Positions 20,981 to 30,747 of a DNA stretch of 64,000 nucleotides are shown here, one piece after another. Below the pieces are notes generated by a model that was not told where the DNA came from, made no database searches, and saw only the letters and a program-made list of their open reading frames with translations. Source of the DNA: Massospora cicadina (Eukaryota > Entomophthoromycota > Entomophthoromycetes > Entomophthorales > Entomophthoraceae); NCBI GenBank assembly GCA_022478985.1, contig JAKSZP010000119.1, positions 1 to 64,000 of the forward strand, given 5' to 3'. A program made the position numbers and the translations under genes. Every line of letters begins with the position of its first letter. Within the stretch, counting starts at the first letter, position 1.

Positions 20981-21283
20981 CGCGTTCTCTCAGGGCTTGG
21001 CATCATCTCAATGAAACGTGGTTTTGTGTAGGTCTCGCCATCACAAGTGTCTGATTTCATATCAATTTTGATGGGCTATTTCTTCCTACCACGATCCATC
21101 CTCCCTCCCCCAAGAGGTGACATAGGCGGAATCATCCCCACACTGAGGACAACCAATAAAAATAAATTCTTATAAAAATATATCAGCTTTTTTTTCTATG
21201 CATTTAAAAATCTTCTTCTCTCTTTTTTTCCCAATATCTTTTATTGATTTTTTATTTTTATTTCCTTTCTCTCTTTTTTTCTA

Positions 21284-21480
21284 TGGGACTTGACCTTGTT
21301 TCAGTTCAAAGGTCCATCTTTTCCCCCAAACTGGATCCTGGGCATTTAAGCCTACCAGTTTTCTATGGTTCAGAGGTCCTTTTTTTGGACTTGACCATTT
21401 ATATTGGTTCAGAGGTCCTTTTTTTGGACTTGACCTAATCATCAGGACATGACCAACTTAATGATTCATTGGTCCTTTGG
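21284..21480. repeat. Direct repeat flanking gypsy-1 pol, left copy
   Basis: A ~200-bp block containing CTGGATCCTGGGCATTTAAG, CCTACCAGTTTT and GGTTCAGAGGTCC, and ending ATTGGTCCTTTGGGAAC. It recurs in diverged form at 24,004-24,220. Inside it a 38-bp unit (GGTTCAGAGGTCCTTTTTTT plus GGACTTGACC) is repeated in tandem at about 21,366-21,441. Confidence 0.75.
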
Positions 21481-21802
21481 GAACTCTTTTTTATTTTTTT
21501 CTTCAATCCAACACTTTAGATACTTAGCGTGTACTCAATTTAATACTCTTCCATATAAGAGATTCTTGATGGTGTAAGCATTGGTCACCGCCTTGGTGAT
21601 TACTTTGAACGGACCTGACCATAATGCATCCAATTCGTTTCTTTATCCAAAAACATGCATATCGCAATAGGCAACTCTTTTTCCCTATTTGATATTCTTC
21701 CAATGGCAGTCAGTTCTTATCATCCGCTGATTTTGCTCATATCCTTTTCTTTATGATAGTATCAAATGCTTGCAATTGCATATTGATCAGGATACTCATC
21801 AG

Positions 21803-22090
21803 TCAGTTTAGGTATTGTTCAGTACTCATCCCCAACGTAGGTTCTACTACCAAATATAATATTGGTGGCAACGTGGCCTTCCTCCCGTAAAGTAATTTAA
21901 ACGGCATCTTTTTCATTGCCATATGATGACTGATATTGTAGGCAAACATCACCGAACTCAGGTAAATTCCCCACGTGGAAGTTCTCCCTGTGACTAGCTT
22001 CCTCAGCGTCACAGCCAGCGTCCCATTGACCTGTTTATTGTCTTGAATACTTGTCCATCCATGATCTTGGTGTTTTCCATCACTTTTCAA
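21803..22090 (-). pseudogene. gypsy-1 integrase C-terminal remnant
   Basis: The minus frame 22,090-21,803 includes V-N-G-T-L, T-S-T-W-G-I-Y-L-S-S-V-M-F-A-Y-N and P-F-K-L-L-Y-G-R. These are the end of the integrase catalytic core and what follows in Ty3/gypsy elements. The HHCC zinc domain and most of the DDE core, which should lie between this and RNase H, are absent: RNase H ends within about 50 bp upstream. A deletion of several hundred bases is inferred. Confidence 0.75.
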
Positions 22091-22129
22091 ATTGCACCTT
22101 GGATTTCTCAGGGCTCATCCTCAATTCTT

Positions 22130-22600
22130 CCTTTGACCATTCTCTGGAATAGCTCATCCACCTGCAGATATACCAACTGGGCCATTGGTAACCGCGATAA
22201 GCCATCTGCATTCTGGTGAGAAGCCCCCACTTGCTGGACTATCTCATAATCGTAAGCCTGAAGCTTAAGTGCCCATTGGGCCAGTCATCCTTCAGGTTCC
22301 CATAAATTGTGCAGCCAATGCAGCGAAGAGTGGTCCCTCACCACCTTAAAGTGCATTCTGTGGACATACACATGAAACTGTTTACAGGCAAAAAACTGCA
22401 AGGCATTCACGCTCAGTTACGGTGTAATTCCTCTCAGCAGCTGAGAGTATCCAGCTCACATATGCCACCAAATGTTCATCCCCAAGTTCATCTACTTGGC
22501 TCAGTATGGTGCCAATTGCTGTCAACGAAGCATCAGTTTGAATGATAAACTCCCAATCGAAATTTGAATATTTCAGAATTGACAAATTTACCAGGTACCA
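22130..22600 (-). pseudogene. gypsy-1 RNase H domain
   Basis: The minus frame 22,585-22,382 has F-I-I-Q-T-D-A-S, I-G-T-I-L-S-Q, A-E-R-N-Y-T-V-T-E-R-E-C-L-A-V, followed in continuation by F-K-V-V-R-D-H-S-S-L-H-W-L and N-A-D-G-L-S-R-L. These are the standard Ty3/gypsy RNase H and connection motifs. The domain degrades the RNA strand during reverse transcription. A stop (WEPEG*) lies near 22,288. Confidence 0.85.
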
Positions 22601-22687
22601 GCATAATTCATCAAAGGAGTCCTGGGCCTATTCATTCCATATGAATCCTTTTTTTCAGATCCTTTAATAAATGAAACAAAGGCTCAG

Positions 22688-23391
22688 CTATTCAGGCAAA
22701 GTCCCAAATAAATTTATATAGTATCCAACTATCCCAATAAATACTTGGATATCTCGGACACTCTTTGGCACAGCCATCTGCTCAATAGTTGGTATCTTTT
22801 GGGGTTGCAGCTGCAATCCATTTTCATTAATCACAAATCCAAGGTATTCAAGCTCCTTCTTGAGAAAGTGGCACTTACGTGGCTTGATCTTCAGGTTAGC
22901 CGCGGACAGTCTCTTAAAAACTTCCTCCAAGTGCTGAAGGTGATCAGTAAATGTTTTACTGAACACATTGATATCATCCAGATATACCAGGATGCACAAC
23001 AGCTTCAGGTCGCTCAATATTGCATCCATGGCTCTCTGAAATGTTGTGGGCGCATTACATACACCCTGGGGCATCCTAGTCAGCTGGTATAACCCCTGTG
23101 TGGTGATAATCGCACATTTTTCTTGGTCTTCTTCTGGCAAGTCGATCGCCAGTATCCTGAGATTAGGTCCATTGTGGAGAAATACTTCGCTTCTCCTAAT
23201 TGATCCAGCGCATTGTCAATCCTTAGTAGGGGATACAAATCCTTCTTCATAATTTTATTCAGCCTCCAATAGTCAATCACTACCTGATTCAATCCATCTT
23301 TTTTCTTTATGATCAAAATTGGGCTTGCCCAGGGACTTGATGATGGAACTAGAAGCCCATGCTTTACTAGTTTGCTAATCTCATCTTCCAC
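22688..23391 (-). pseudogene. gypsy-1 reverse transcriptase domain
   Basis: Frames 23,391-23,080 and 23,140-22,688 together give an RT: D-E-I-S-K-L-V-K-H-G-L-L-V-P-S-S-S-P-W-A-S-P, V-I-D-Y-W-R-L-N-K-I, F-S-T-M-D-L-I-S-G-Y-W, M-P-Q-G-V-C-N-A-P-T-T-F-Q-R-A-M, the catalytic V-Y-L-D-D and Y-L-G-F-V-I. The style (CNAPTTFQRAMD.IL, VYLDDI.VFSKTF) resembles the Ty3/gypsy elements common in animals rather than the chromovirus gypsy-2. One frameshift separates the halves near 23,110. Confidence 0.9.
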
Positions 23392-23533
23392 TACTGCTTT
23401 GGCAGTTTTTTGATCTTTGGATTGGTCTCATCCTTATTGGTAGACTTTCCCCAGTGTCGACCTTGTGAATTACGCCTTGTGCACATCCCAAATAGTGGTC
23501 ATCCTGAGTGAATACTTCCCAATATCTTCCAAA

Positions 23534-23893
23534 TAATTTGAGCACCTCCTCCTTCTGCCCTTCCAGCAGATCTGCGAGATGCTCTCAATCAACTAATAGG
23601 TTGATGCTTTTGGCCGCTCTGGCTGGTAATCCTATCACATTGAGAGACCCTAAATCATGGAATCATCTCAATTTGGCCTGATCGGCAGATTTCCCCACTA
23701 TTGACCTTGCAATTCACTTCATGTGTATCCCAATTTCCTGGTCGTTTTTGGGCGAATTTTCTCCGATATGTTTCAATAATTTGAGCATCTCCTCTTGCTG
23801 GCCTTCTGACAGATCAGAGAGTTGCTCTTAATCAACCAATAGGTTGATACTTCCAGCTACCCAGCCAATAACTTCATCTCATTGAGGGTGGAA
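23534..23893 (-). repeat. 243-bp offset duplication upstream of the gypsy-1 RT
   Basis: The blocks 23,534-23,650 and 23,777-23,893 align along their length: AATAATTTGAGCA(C/T)CTCCT at the start, then AACTAATAGGTTGAT against AACCAATAGGTTGAT. On the minus strand the right-reading version is the protease-to-RT linker (EEVLKLFGRYWEVF then the D-T-G-E region). So a piece of pol has been duplicated upstream of itself. Confidence 0.7.
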
Positions 23894-24003
23894 TTTCCTC
23901 CATTTGGCCATCCAGATTTACTGTTGCTTCTTAGGTCTGAAACTCTTAGACCATAAAATCAATATTTTTAATATTTTATACATTTTTTGTATATACTTTT
24001 TCA

Positions 24004-24220
24004 ATGAGACTTGCAACCTACAAAAAGGCTCAGAGGTCCTTCCTATCCCTATATCTTAACTGGGTCCTGGGTACTTGAACCTACCAGTTTCATGGTTCAA
24101 AATCTTATCCTCTTAAGATTTAACCAACCATTTGGTTCAGTGGTCCCCTTCTGGGACTTAACCAAAATCTCAGGACATAAGCATTTAATGGTTCAGAGGT
24201 CCGCTGGGAACATTGCAATT
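24004..24220. repeat. Direct repeat flanking gypsy-1 pol, right copy
   Basis: This is the counterpart of 21,284-21,480: ACTGGGTCCTGGGTACTTGA, CCTACCAGTTTCATGGTTCA, GGTTCAGTGGTCC and GGTTCAGAGGTCC in the same order and orientation. The pol block lies between the two copies. Confidence 0.65.
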
Positions 24221-24229
24221 ATTTTCTCT

Positions 24230-25075
24230 TAGGCTCAATACTACCAATTAGTATTGACTTTTCTCCCTATATGACCAGCAGCGCTGTCTTATCATGTATA
24301 GGCCATACTTGCTGACTTTGGGCAGTTCTCCTGAATTAGTTCTCTAATCCTGACTGGAAATTCGTCCAACAGGCCCTAATTTCATCTCTTATTTGGCAAC
24401 TGATGCTTTTGGATCTTTGTATCTCATCAGCCAATAGTTTCGTCCAATTGTCCAGCTCGTTTTTTCTCTTAAAAACGATTTTCAGCCTTCATGGCTATCC
24501 TTAATTACACAGGTCATTCTGGCCTCGTTAGCTTCTCAGATTTCTCCAGAATTAATGAACTCATCTTCAGCAACTTCTGACCAGTGATTGAGTGTTACTA
24601 AATCAAACGTTTTCCCACTATCTTGGATCAATCATTTCCTGATATTGACTTCATCTCTTCATTGGTATGGCAATCCAATTCTCTGTATTGATTGCTTCTT
24701 ATTTTGTCCAATGCCTCATCTAACCACTCTCTCCTCAAAACTATTTAAAGTGGATCTAATTTCAACCTGAATTGATCCTGCTGCTCCTTGGGACTACTTA
24801 CAGCAGGCCCAATTTCAACCCAAGTTGGCCCTGCTGAAACTCTTCATCTCAAGTAGATGTCTGATGGAACTGGTTTCCTTGCAGCACTAGATAGTTCCAT
24901 ATCTAGGCTGCAAGTCCTTTTCCATGAACTTGAGTATCTTCATTTTGCTTCATTTGGAGCTCCACTGCTGAGCTGGGTGAACGCCATTGAACGTAATCCT
25001 CTTCACGTTCTATCTTCATTTTTTCCTTCAGTAACTTATTTCCAAAATTAGAACCATCTTCTTTGTATGACATTA
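24230..25075 (-). pseudogene. gypsy-1 eroded gag region
   Basis: Downstream of the primer site on the minus strand an ATG near 25,071 opens a frame (MSYKEDGSNFGNKL...) of about 55 codons before a stop. Further short frames follow to about 24,230. The opening resembles a gag start and sits where gag should be, but I see no knuckle and no capsid motif. Confidence 0.35.
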
Positions 25076-25096
25076 TTGATAGATTCTTCTACTCAA

Positions 25097-25120
25097 CTAC
25101 CCCTTTAGTGAGCACCAACT
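25097..25120 (-). promoter_or_regulatory. gypsy-1 primer binding site
   Basis: Immediately inside the 5' LTR the minus strand reads AGT then TGGTGCTCACTAAAGGGG. A site beginning TGG implies a primer tRNA ending in CCA. The same core occurs beside gypsy-4 (56.32 kb) and, as TGGTGCGCACTACAGGG, in the element at 49.9-52.0 kb. Confidence 0.7.
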
Positions 25121-26272
25121 TGTAAAAATTTACTAAAGTGTTGATTATCAGTTGTCAACCCAGTAGCCTTTTTACTGCACAGGTTCGTTTTCCTTGTGCA
25201 CCTCGCATTGTAAGAATATATAATCCATAAATAGTATGGATACTATTATCCATAGTTAAGTTAGAACTATTTTCAGGCCCAACGCTTGGCTGGTATTTCC
25301 AATTAAATACATAATAGTCATACTCATAGGGAAAAATTCCCTATATTACTGTCCACATGATCTTCGTCAAGATCCTCTGATGGCAGTCTCCTTTGGACCA
25401 ACACACAGTCAGCAGCAATCCCTTAGTCATGGTTCCCTTCATTTTTAGATCCTGCTCAGATCTCTACTCTTCTTCTAAGAGTCTACCAATTATTGCCTTC
25501 TGCAATAATATCCTTGAGATGGAATATTCACGCTAGATGCTGATAGTCTAACTATTACCAAATCTACAATAGAACTAATAATGTTCTAAAGTATCAATAT
25601 GTATCTGGATATATGTGTAAGTGTTAATGTGTTTTTTATTATAGTGAATCCTAGGGAATTTATAGGGGATTCAGCCATCTAACCCTCAGTTGACACCTCT
25701 TCGATGAAACGGCAGCCATTACCATTGAATCACCCTTCCTCATCTCAGCAGCAATGGTCTTCCCCATCCTGGATAGGATTCTGACATTGGACATCCTCAA
25801 GACCTCAAATGGAAAGAGTCAGAAATGTGTCCCTAATGATTTCCTCTCAATTTAAGAAAAGCAACCATAATTGGCTAGCAACCTGCTTAGGTAATGGGAC
25901 TTTTTACCCATTATGGCAGGTCACTTCACCAACCAATTGATTTGCTAGTTGCAGGCGGCATCACTCGCCTCACAACTTATCATACATTCCAAATCATTTG
26001 GCAATGAAACCTGACAGATCCCAATTGGTACACCTGATAGTTAATCACTATCAGATGCCCCTATTTCATCGGCTGCTCCACCTGATGATGAATAGGTATT
26101 CATTCAGATCAATCCCCAACAGATATGACCAGATGAATATCCCAAAATCCCCCAAACGTAGTTCCTTTAAAATTTGGGCCAAACAACTTCCAATTCACTT
26201 TGCTTTAGGGAATTTTCCCTTACAAACACCAGGTAATCTAGCAGGCTTGGAATATGGGCAAAAATCCCAACA
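25121..26272 (-). repeat. gypsy-1 5' LTR (right)
   Basis: 1152 bp; TG...CA ends on the minus strand. It contains the empty site for SINE-1. By eye it is very close to the left LTR with scattered substitutions, so the element is old but not ancient. It is also the best reference for the diverged LTR at 6449-7590. Confidence 0.9.
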
Positions 26273-26277
26273 CCCAC

Positions 26278-26603
26278 TTTGGTTCACTTTTGTAACAAGC
26301 AATCTTAGGGGACGTTAAAGTTAATAAATGTTTTGAACAAACATTAAAATGTTCTTTAAGACATACGTTAAATTTGTTTTGGGACTGAATGCCAAGCTTG
26401 AAAGATAATTTTTTGTTGAGGATCATCACCTACAATGTTTGTAAGGAGTTAGATTGTTAATTTAATTATCAACAATTAAACTTTTTTTTTGTAAATCAAT
26501 CAGGATTTGTCATTAATTTATAAGGGTGTCATTGGAGTTACTAAAGAATTGACAACGCTTTTTTAATGGCAGTAACTTTCCAGTTAGCCTAAGTGGATTA
26601 GTT
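26278..26603. other. Short AT-rich gap between gypsy-1 and gypsy-2
   Basis: No gene or repeat boundary recognised. Confidence 0.5.
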
Positions 26604-27630
26604 ATAAGGAGAGTGTCTATAACTCTCCTGCTCCCAGAGTGGAGGTGCACGGTACACAGGGACAACTCCAGTTAACTAGTCGCTAGTAAAAAATTACTAA
26701 TACTCAGCAGAGGGTGCATAAGCTAGAGTAACTCAGGTTGAATAAGTTTATCGTTAAAAGTAGGAACCAAAAATTAGCAATGCGGTGCATGGAGTGGTAA
26801 GGTATAGGCGTTCTAGATTAGAGGGAACCTGGGCGGCCCAATGGTGCACGGGTGGATAGATTTAGGGTTGCTAAAATTAAATGGTTAACATTACACAAGG
26901 CCTCCTTGAAGAGGTCCACGCACAGGAATGTTCAAGATAGCATAAATATAAAAATGGTGTAATAGATGGGGGGTTTATTGTAAGGGAGAAGTTGACCAAC
27001 AGGGGAGATTGGTCTTGACATGAGAAATTTAAGGGAATTGGGCAAACAATCAATTTAGGGAAGTGGGTCTAAGCTGAGGCGCACCAATAGGCGCATGCTT
27101 TCATCAGGCAAGATGCTGTATTTGGTGATCATCCAAACTCAGGTGATTGATTGTAAAAGCGGCTGACCCAAGCTGGAAAGTGCAAAAACCAAATGGGTTT
27201 TGAGGCCCTCTTCACCTAAAAACTGAAGTGAACCATTTTCATTCATAACAAAGCTAGTTCATTTTAATGCACCTGCTCTTATACAGGGCTGAACTTCTCC
27301 TGCATCCATAGGACCAGCCTGGGCATACTTCGCCTTAACCCAGCGTTGATATATGGTATGCTTGAGGTCAGGGAGGCCTGCTAGCTTCACCTTATTGGCC
27401 TCCTGATATGCTGCTTTATCTTTGATGTTGGTCCCAATTGTAACGGACAAGTTTGTCTCATTTGTTACATTCTGACTCAAGTTTTGATTTTCTGAATCTA
27501 AGTTGGATCACTTTAAAAAACATTTTTGGGTTTGGTCGTTTTGGACATTGGGTTGTACCTCACTTGAGCTGAAGATTAGGCTTGTGCGAGCCTAATCAAT
27601 AACTCAGGTGAGGCCCTGAAGTGCTGCCTT

Positions 27631-27671
27631 TATAAAGCGCGCCTGCCCATTCCAAAGCTCAGTTGGAATTT
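27631..27671 (+). promoter_or_regulatory. LTR promoter and predicted RNA 5' end of the nested element
   Basis: TATAAA lies at 27,631-27,636. Thirty bases downstream, at 27,661, begins AGTTGGAATT. In the other LTR the same position reads AGTTTGGAATT (28,823-28,833). The spacing is that of a TATA box and start site, but the start itself is inferred. Confidence 0.55.
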
Positions 27672-28017
27672 TTACCCTAGCATTCCCATCCTGGGGAGCA
27701 TTGTCGGTTACTCCCCAGCTGAGCTCTGGTTGGTGGGCCCCTTTTTATGGTTCCTGAATAAAAATAAAGGTTGTTTTGGAGTTCTCATACCTCACATACC
27801 TGTGGTCTTATTCAGGTTTTCAGTTCCAAGGAGCTTTTGTGTGGTTGGGTCAGACTAATCATGAGGATGTGCATAACTAATAGTAGGCGAAATGTTTGGT
27901 GCTGTTGGTGCCCCAAACCTCTTTCCTGCTTTGGTTAGGCCACTTTAGTTGCTTGTTGGTGCTCCAAAGGAACTTTAATTATAGGCTGTTGGAACTGGGG
28001 GTTTTCCATTTGTTACA

Positions 28018-28030
28018 TAATTCCAAACTC
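28018..28030 (+). promoter_or_regulatory. Candidate self-priming primer binding site
   Basis: One base after the first LTR comes AATTCCAAACT (28,019-28,029). It does not look like a tRNA primer site. Instead it is the exact complement of AGTTTGGAATT at the predicted RNA start in the second LTR, and of the start in the first LTR apart from one missing T. Elements of the Tf1/sushi group prime reverse transcription with the folded-back 5' end of their own mRNA over 11 bases. Confidence 0.6.
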
Positions 28031-29375
28031 AAATGTGCTCTGCACGCTGCCAGTCCCCAGTTTAACCGACCTCAGTGGTCACTTGGTCCTGGTTGTCAAG
28101 AAACCAGCGCCAGTGGGAGCTGGTGACTGATGGCCAACCCTGGATTTGAAGTGACCATCAGTTAATTTTCCTGGTGGGGCCTCCCACTCACCAGGGATTT
28201 GGCAGCATTGAGGGGACCTGTCCCAGCAGGGCTCCCTCACCCCGTGGATGGTCTGACTGGAAAGGGTTGGATGCCCAGCCACGCTGGACTGTGTGTCCCT
28301 CTCGCGTTTTCTTTGGTGAAAGAGACTTCCCAGTCAGGATGGGAAGACCATTGCCAATGGGAGCCTAGGAGGGGCGCAACATAGCCACATGCTGGGCGTG
28401 CATCCTCGTGCTGGGTGGGCTAATTCAAGCAGCCCAGTGACAATTTGATCCTGCCATATGTGTTTCTTCGAGGGGCTCAGAGTTTATACAGGATAATTTT
28501 TCTGGGGCTCGAGGTAACTCGCCCCAGGAAGCCCTCATCATGGCGGCCTTCCACCAAGGGGCCCCTCTTTTGGGAGGGGATTTCCTCTAAGTAGAGGGTG
28601 ATGTAACGGACGAGTTTGTCTTGTTCATTACATTCTGACTCAGATTTGGAAAATCCAAATCTGAGTTAGATCACTTTAAAAACATTTTTGGGGTTGGTCG
28701 TTTCAGACATTGGGTTGTGCCTCACCTGAGCTGTAGATTAGGCTTGTGCAAGCTAATCAATATCTTAGGTGAGGACCCCAAAGTGCTGCCTTTATTAGGC
28801 GCGCCTGCCCATTCCAAAGCTTAGTTTGGAATTTTACCCTAGTATTCCCATCCTGGGGAGCATTGTCGGTTACTCCCCAGCTGAGCTCTGGTTGGTGGGC
28901 CCCTTTTATGGTTCCTGAATAAAAATAAAGGTTGTTTTGGAGTTCTCATACCTCACATACCTGTGGTCTTTTTCAGGTTTTCAGTTCCAAGGAGCTTTTG
29001 TGTGGTTGGGTCAGACTAATCATGAGGATGTGCATAACTAATAGTAGGTGAAATGTTTGGTGCTGTCGGTGCCCCAAACCTCTTTCCTGCCTTGGTTAGG
29101 CCGCTTTGGTTGCTTGTTGGTGTTCCAAAGGAACTTTAGTTATAGGCGGTCGATACTGGGGTTTTCTGTCCATTACACCAATTATGATATCATTTTCTAA
29201 CCATTACATTACCCTCTCCTCCTTTTGGGGCTCAACTCCTTTCCAGGGGCTTGCACCAGGAAAAGTTCTTGTGGGATGGGTCCAAATAGATGGCAGCAAT
29301 GGCTTGCTTTAACTGAGATCTGGCAGCCTGGGGAAAATGCTTGTGGAAAGCAACAATAAGGTCTTGGGCATGGGC

Positions 29376-29717
29376 TCAATCGTGTGCTGGTACCCAGCTG
29401 TCTTCTGCTGCATCTAACCCCTTCCAGGATACCAGGTACTCAAGTCTTCTTTTCACTCTGTGGTAGGCTACTATTTCCTCCACCTCCCACTCTGGCACCC
29501 CATCCATGAGATAAGCATCAGGAGTCTCTGGTGGGGGGCCCTCAAACAATGTCAATTTGCTCTCATGAAATACTGAAAAGATCTGAAATAAAGAGGGAAG
29601 ATCCAACTGGTATGAGGCGTGGCCCACCTTTCTAACCATGCGATAAGATCCAATCTTCTTTGGTCCCAACTTTTTGCGTGGTTGCTTGATAGGGGTGTTA
29701 CAAGCATCAAGCATCAC
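29376..29717 (-). pseudogene. gypsy-2 integrase C-terminus with chromodomain
   Basis: The minus frame has K-K-L-G-P-K-K-I-G-S-Y-R-M-V (the GPY/F-like module), V-F-H-E-S-K-L, then a chromodomain: E-W-E-V-E-E-I-V, R-L-E-Y-L-V-S-W-K-G, D-S-W-V-P-A-H-D. A chromodomain at the end of integrase defines chromoviruses and steers integration towards marked chromatin. The frame is open for 113 codons. Confidence 0.9.
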
Positions 29718-29768
29718 GAGATCCCCTTCTTTATATTCTGGACCTACTTGGTGCTTACCATCAGCGTT

Positions 29769-30640
29769 CTACTTATACACTTGCATTGCCGCCTCCAAAC
29801 GGGTAGAAACCCCCTGAAATACTTTCTTGATAGTCTTGGCAAAGTCCACCACCGCTTCAACTTTAGATCCACAGATGGGTTCTATGTTAAAGGCGGGGTT
29901 AAATTCATGGTTGGCGAAAAATGGAGAACAACCAATTGAAGAATGCAAAGTGTTTTTGTAGCTAAACTGGGCCATATGAAGGTGAGAAACCCAATATGAA
30001 TGATCCGCGGCAGTGTAACATCACAAGAACTGTTACAAGCACTGGTCTACTTGTTCAGTCAGCCCATTCGATTGGGAGTGATAGGCAGTTGAATGGCAGG
30101 GAGAATCTGAAGAGTCTTACACAACTTTTTCCAAAAAGATGGAGGTAAACTGGGGTCCCCGGTCACTAATAATTTCCTGGGGAACCCATCAAGCGCAAAC
30201 ACATGAGTGACAAAGAGCCTAACCATCTCAGCCGCGGTTATTGTTGTTCTGCAAGGAATGAAATGGGCGAACTTCATAAAATGGTCCACCATCACCATGC
30301 TGGCATCATAACCATCAGAAACAGGTAATTCCACAATGAAATCCACCAATAGGGAAGTCCAGGGCCCTTCAGCCTTTTGGAATGGTACCAACAAATCCAC
30401 TAAAGGTTGACAATTTGTTTTCATTTGATTGCAGATTAGGCACTCTTTACAATACTGTCCCACCTGAGCAGGTAAGCCCTTCCAATTTTGGGTGCACCAA
30501 ATTAACTCCAAGGTATTCGCTTTCTCAGGATGACCAACAGTGATTCTGTCATAATGGTCCAAGATGAGTTCCAGGTGAAGTGGTCCAGCAGGAACCCATA
30601 GGCGCCCCTAAAACCACACCATCTCATTCTTTACATGACA
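29769..30640 (-). pseudogene. gypsy-2 integrase zinc domain and catalytic core
   Basis: The frame 30,562-30,059 shows the zinc module (H...G-H-P...C-K-E-C-L-I-C), the first catalytic Asp in L-L-V-D-F-I-V-E-L-P, and a D-G-F-P-R box before the second Asp region. That region is disturbed by a frameshift (GDPSLPPSFW in place of the usual SDRG..F.S.FW). The frame 29,975-29,769 continues with A-Q-F-S-Y-K-N-T-L-H-S-S-I-G-C-S-P-F. At least two frame breaks (near 30,060 and 29,990) make it non-functional. Confidence 0.85.
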
Positions 30641-30747
30641 ACCCCTGGTTAGATCCTCCTAATTCAGAGCGCTCTTAGCAAGTACCATAGTATATTCAGC
30701 TGATAATGGCTGAGAAAGGACTACCTTTCTGAACATAGTGTATTCCT

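Larger units (their letters stand above)
17954..26272 (-). mobile_element. gypsy-1: Ty3/gypsy element, LTR to LTR with TSD
   Basis: Two long LTRs enclose a minus-strand pol. The 5-bp TSD CCCAC is present at 17,949-17,953 and 26,273-26,277. On the minus strand the LTRs begin TGTTG and end TTTTTACA. A purine tract (AAGAGGGGGATG) adjoins the 3' LTR at 19,402 and a primer site adjoins the 5' LTR at 25,120. RT and RNase H are recognisable, but most of the integrase is missing and gag is eroded, so it could not move alone. The internal region also carries an antisense frame (19.9-21.0 kb) and internal repeats. Confidence 0.9.
27439..29177 (+). mobile_element. Non-coding LTR element nested in the gypsy-2 LTR
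   Basis: Two LTRs of 579 and 576 bp (27,439-28,017 and 28,602-29,177) begin TGTAACGGAC and end ATTACA or GTTACA. They enclose 584 bp with no credible coding frame. The TSD CCAAT is at 27,434-27,438 and 29,178-29,182. The uninterrupted site (GGTCCCAATTATGATG) survives in the sister LTR near 37,080. A purine run (AAGTAGAGGGTGA) abuts the second LTR, giving plus orientation. It is a non-autonomous (LARD/TRIM-like) element that needed proteins from another LTR retrotransposon. Confidence 0.9.
26604..29208 (-). repeat. gypsy-2 3' LTR (left), split by a nested element
   Basis: This is collinear with 36,240-37,107: GAGTGTCTATAACTCTCCTG, GGAGGTGCACGGTACACAGG, GCATAAGCTAGAGTAACTCA, GGGAACCTGGGCGGCCCAA, GCGGCTGACCCAAGCTGGAA and GGTCCCAATTATGAT. 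At 27,438 it is interrupted by the element at 27,439-29,177 and resumes at 29,183. Confidence 0.9.

Noticed and set aside
27896..28384. Several plus frames (60-76 codons) in the nested LTR element
   Set aside because: They have no family motif, overlap in different frames and cross the LTR edge; the interior looks non-coding.
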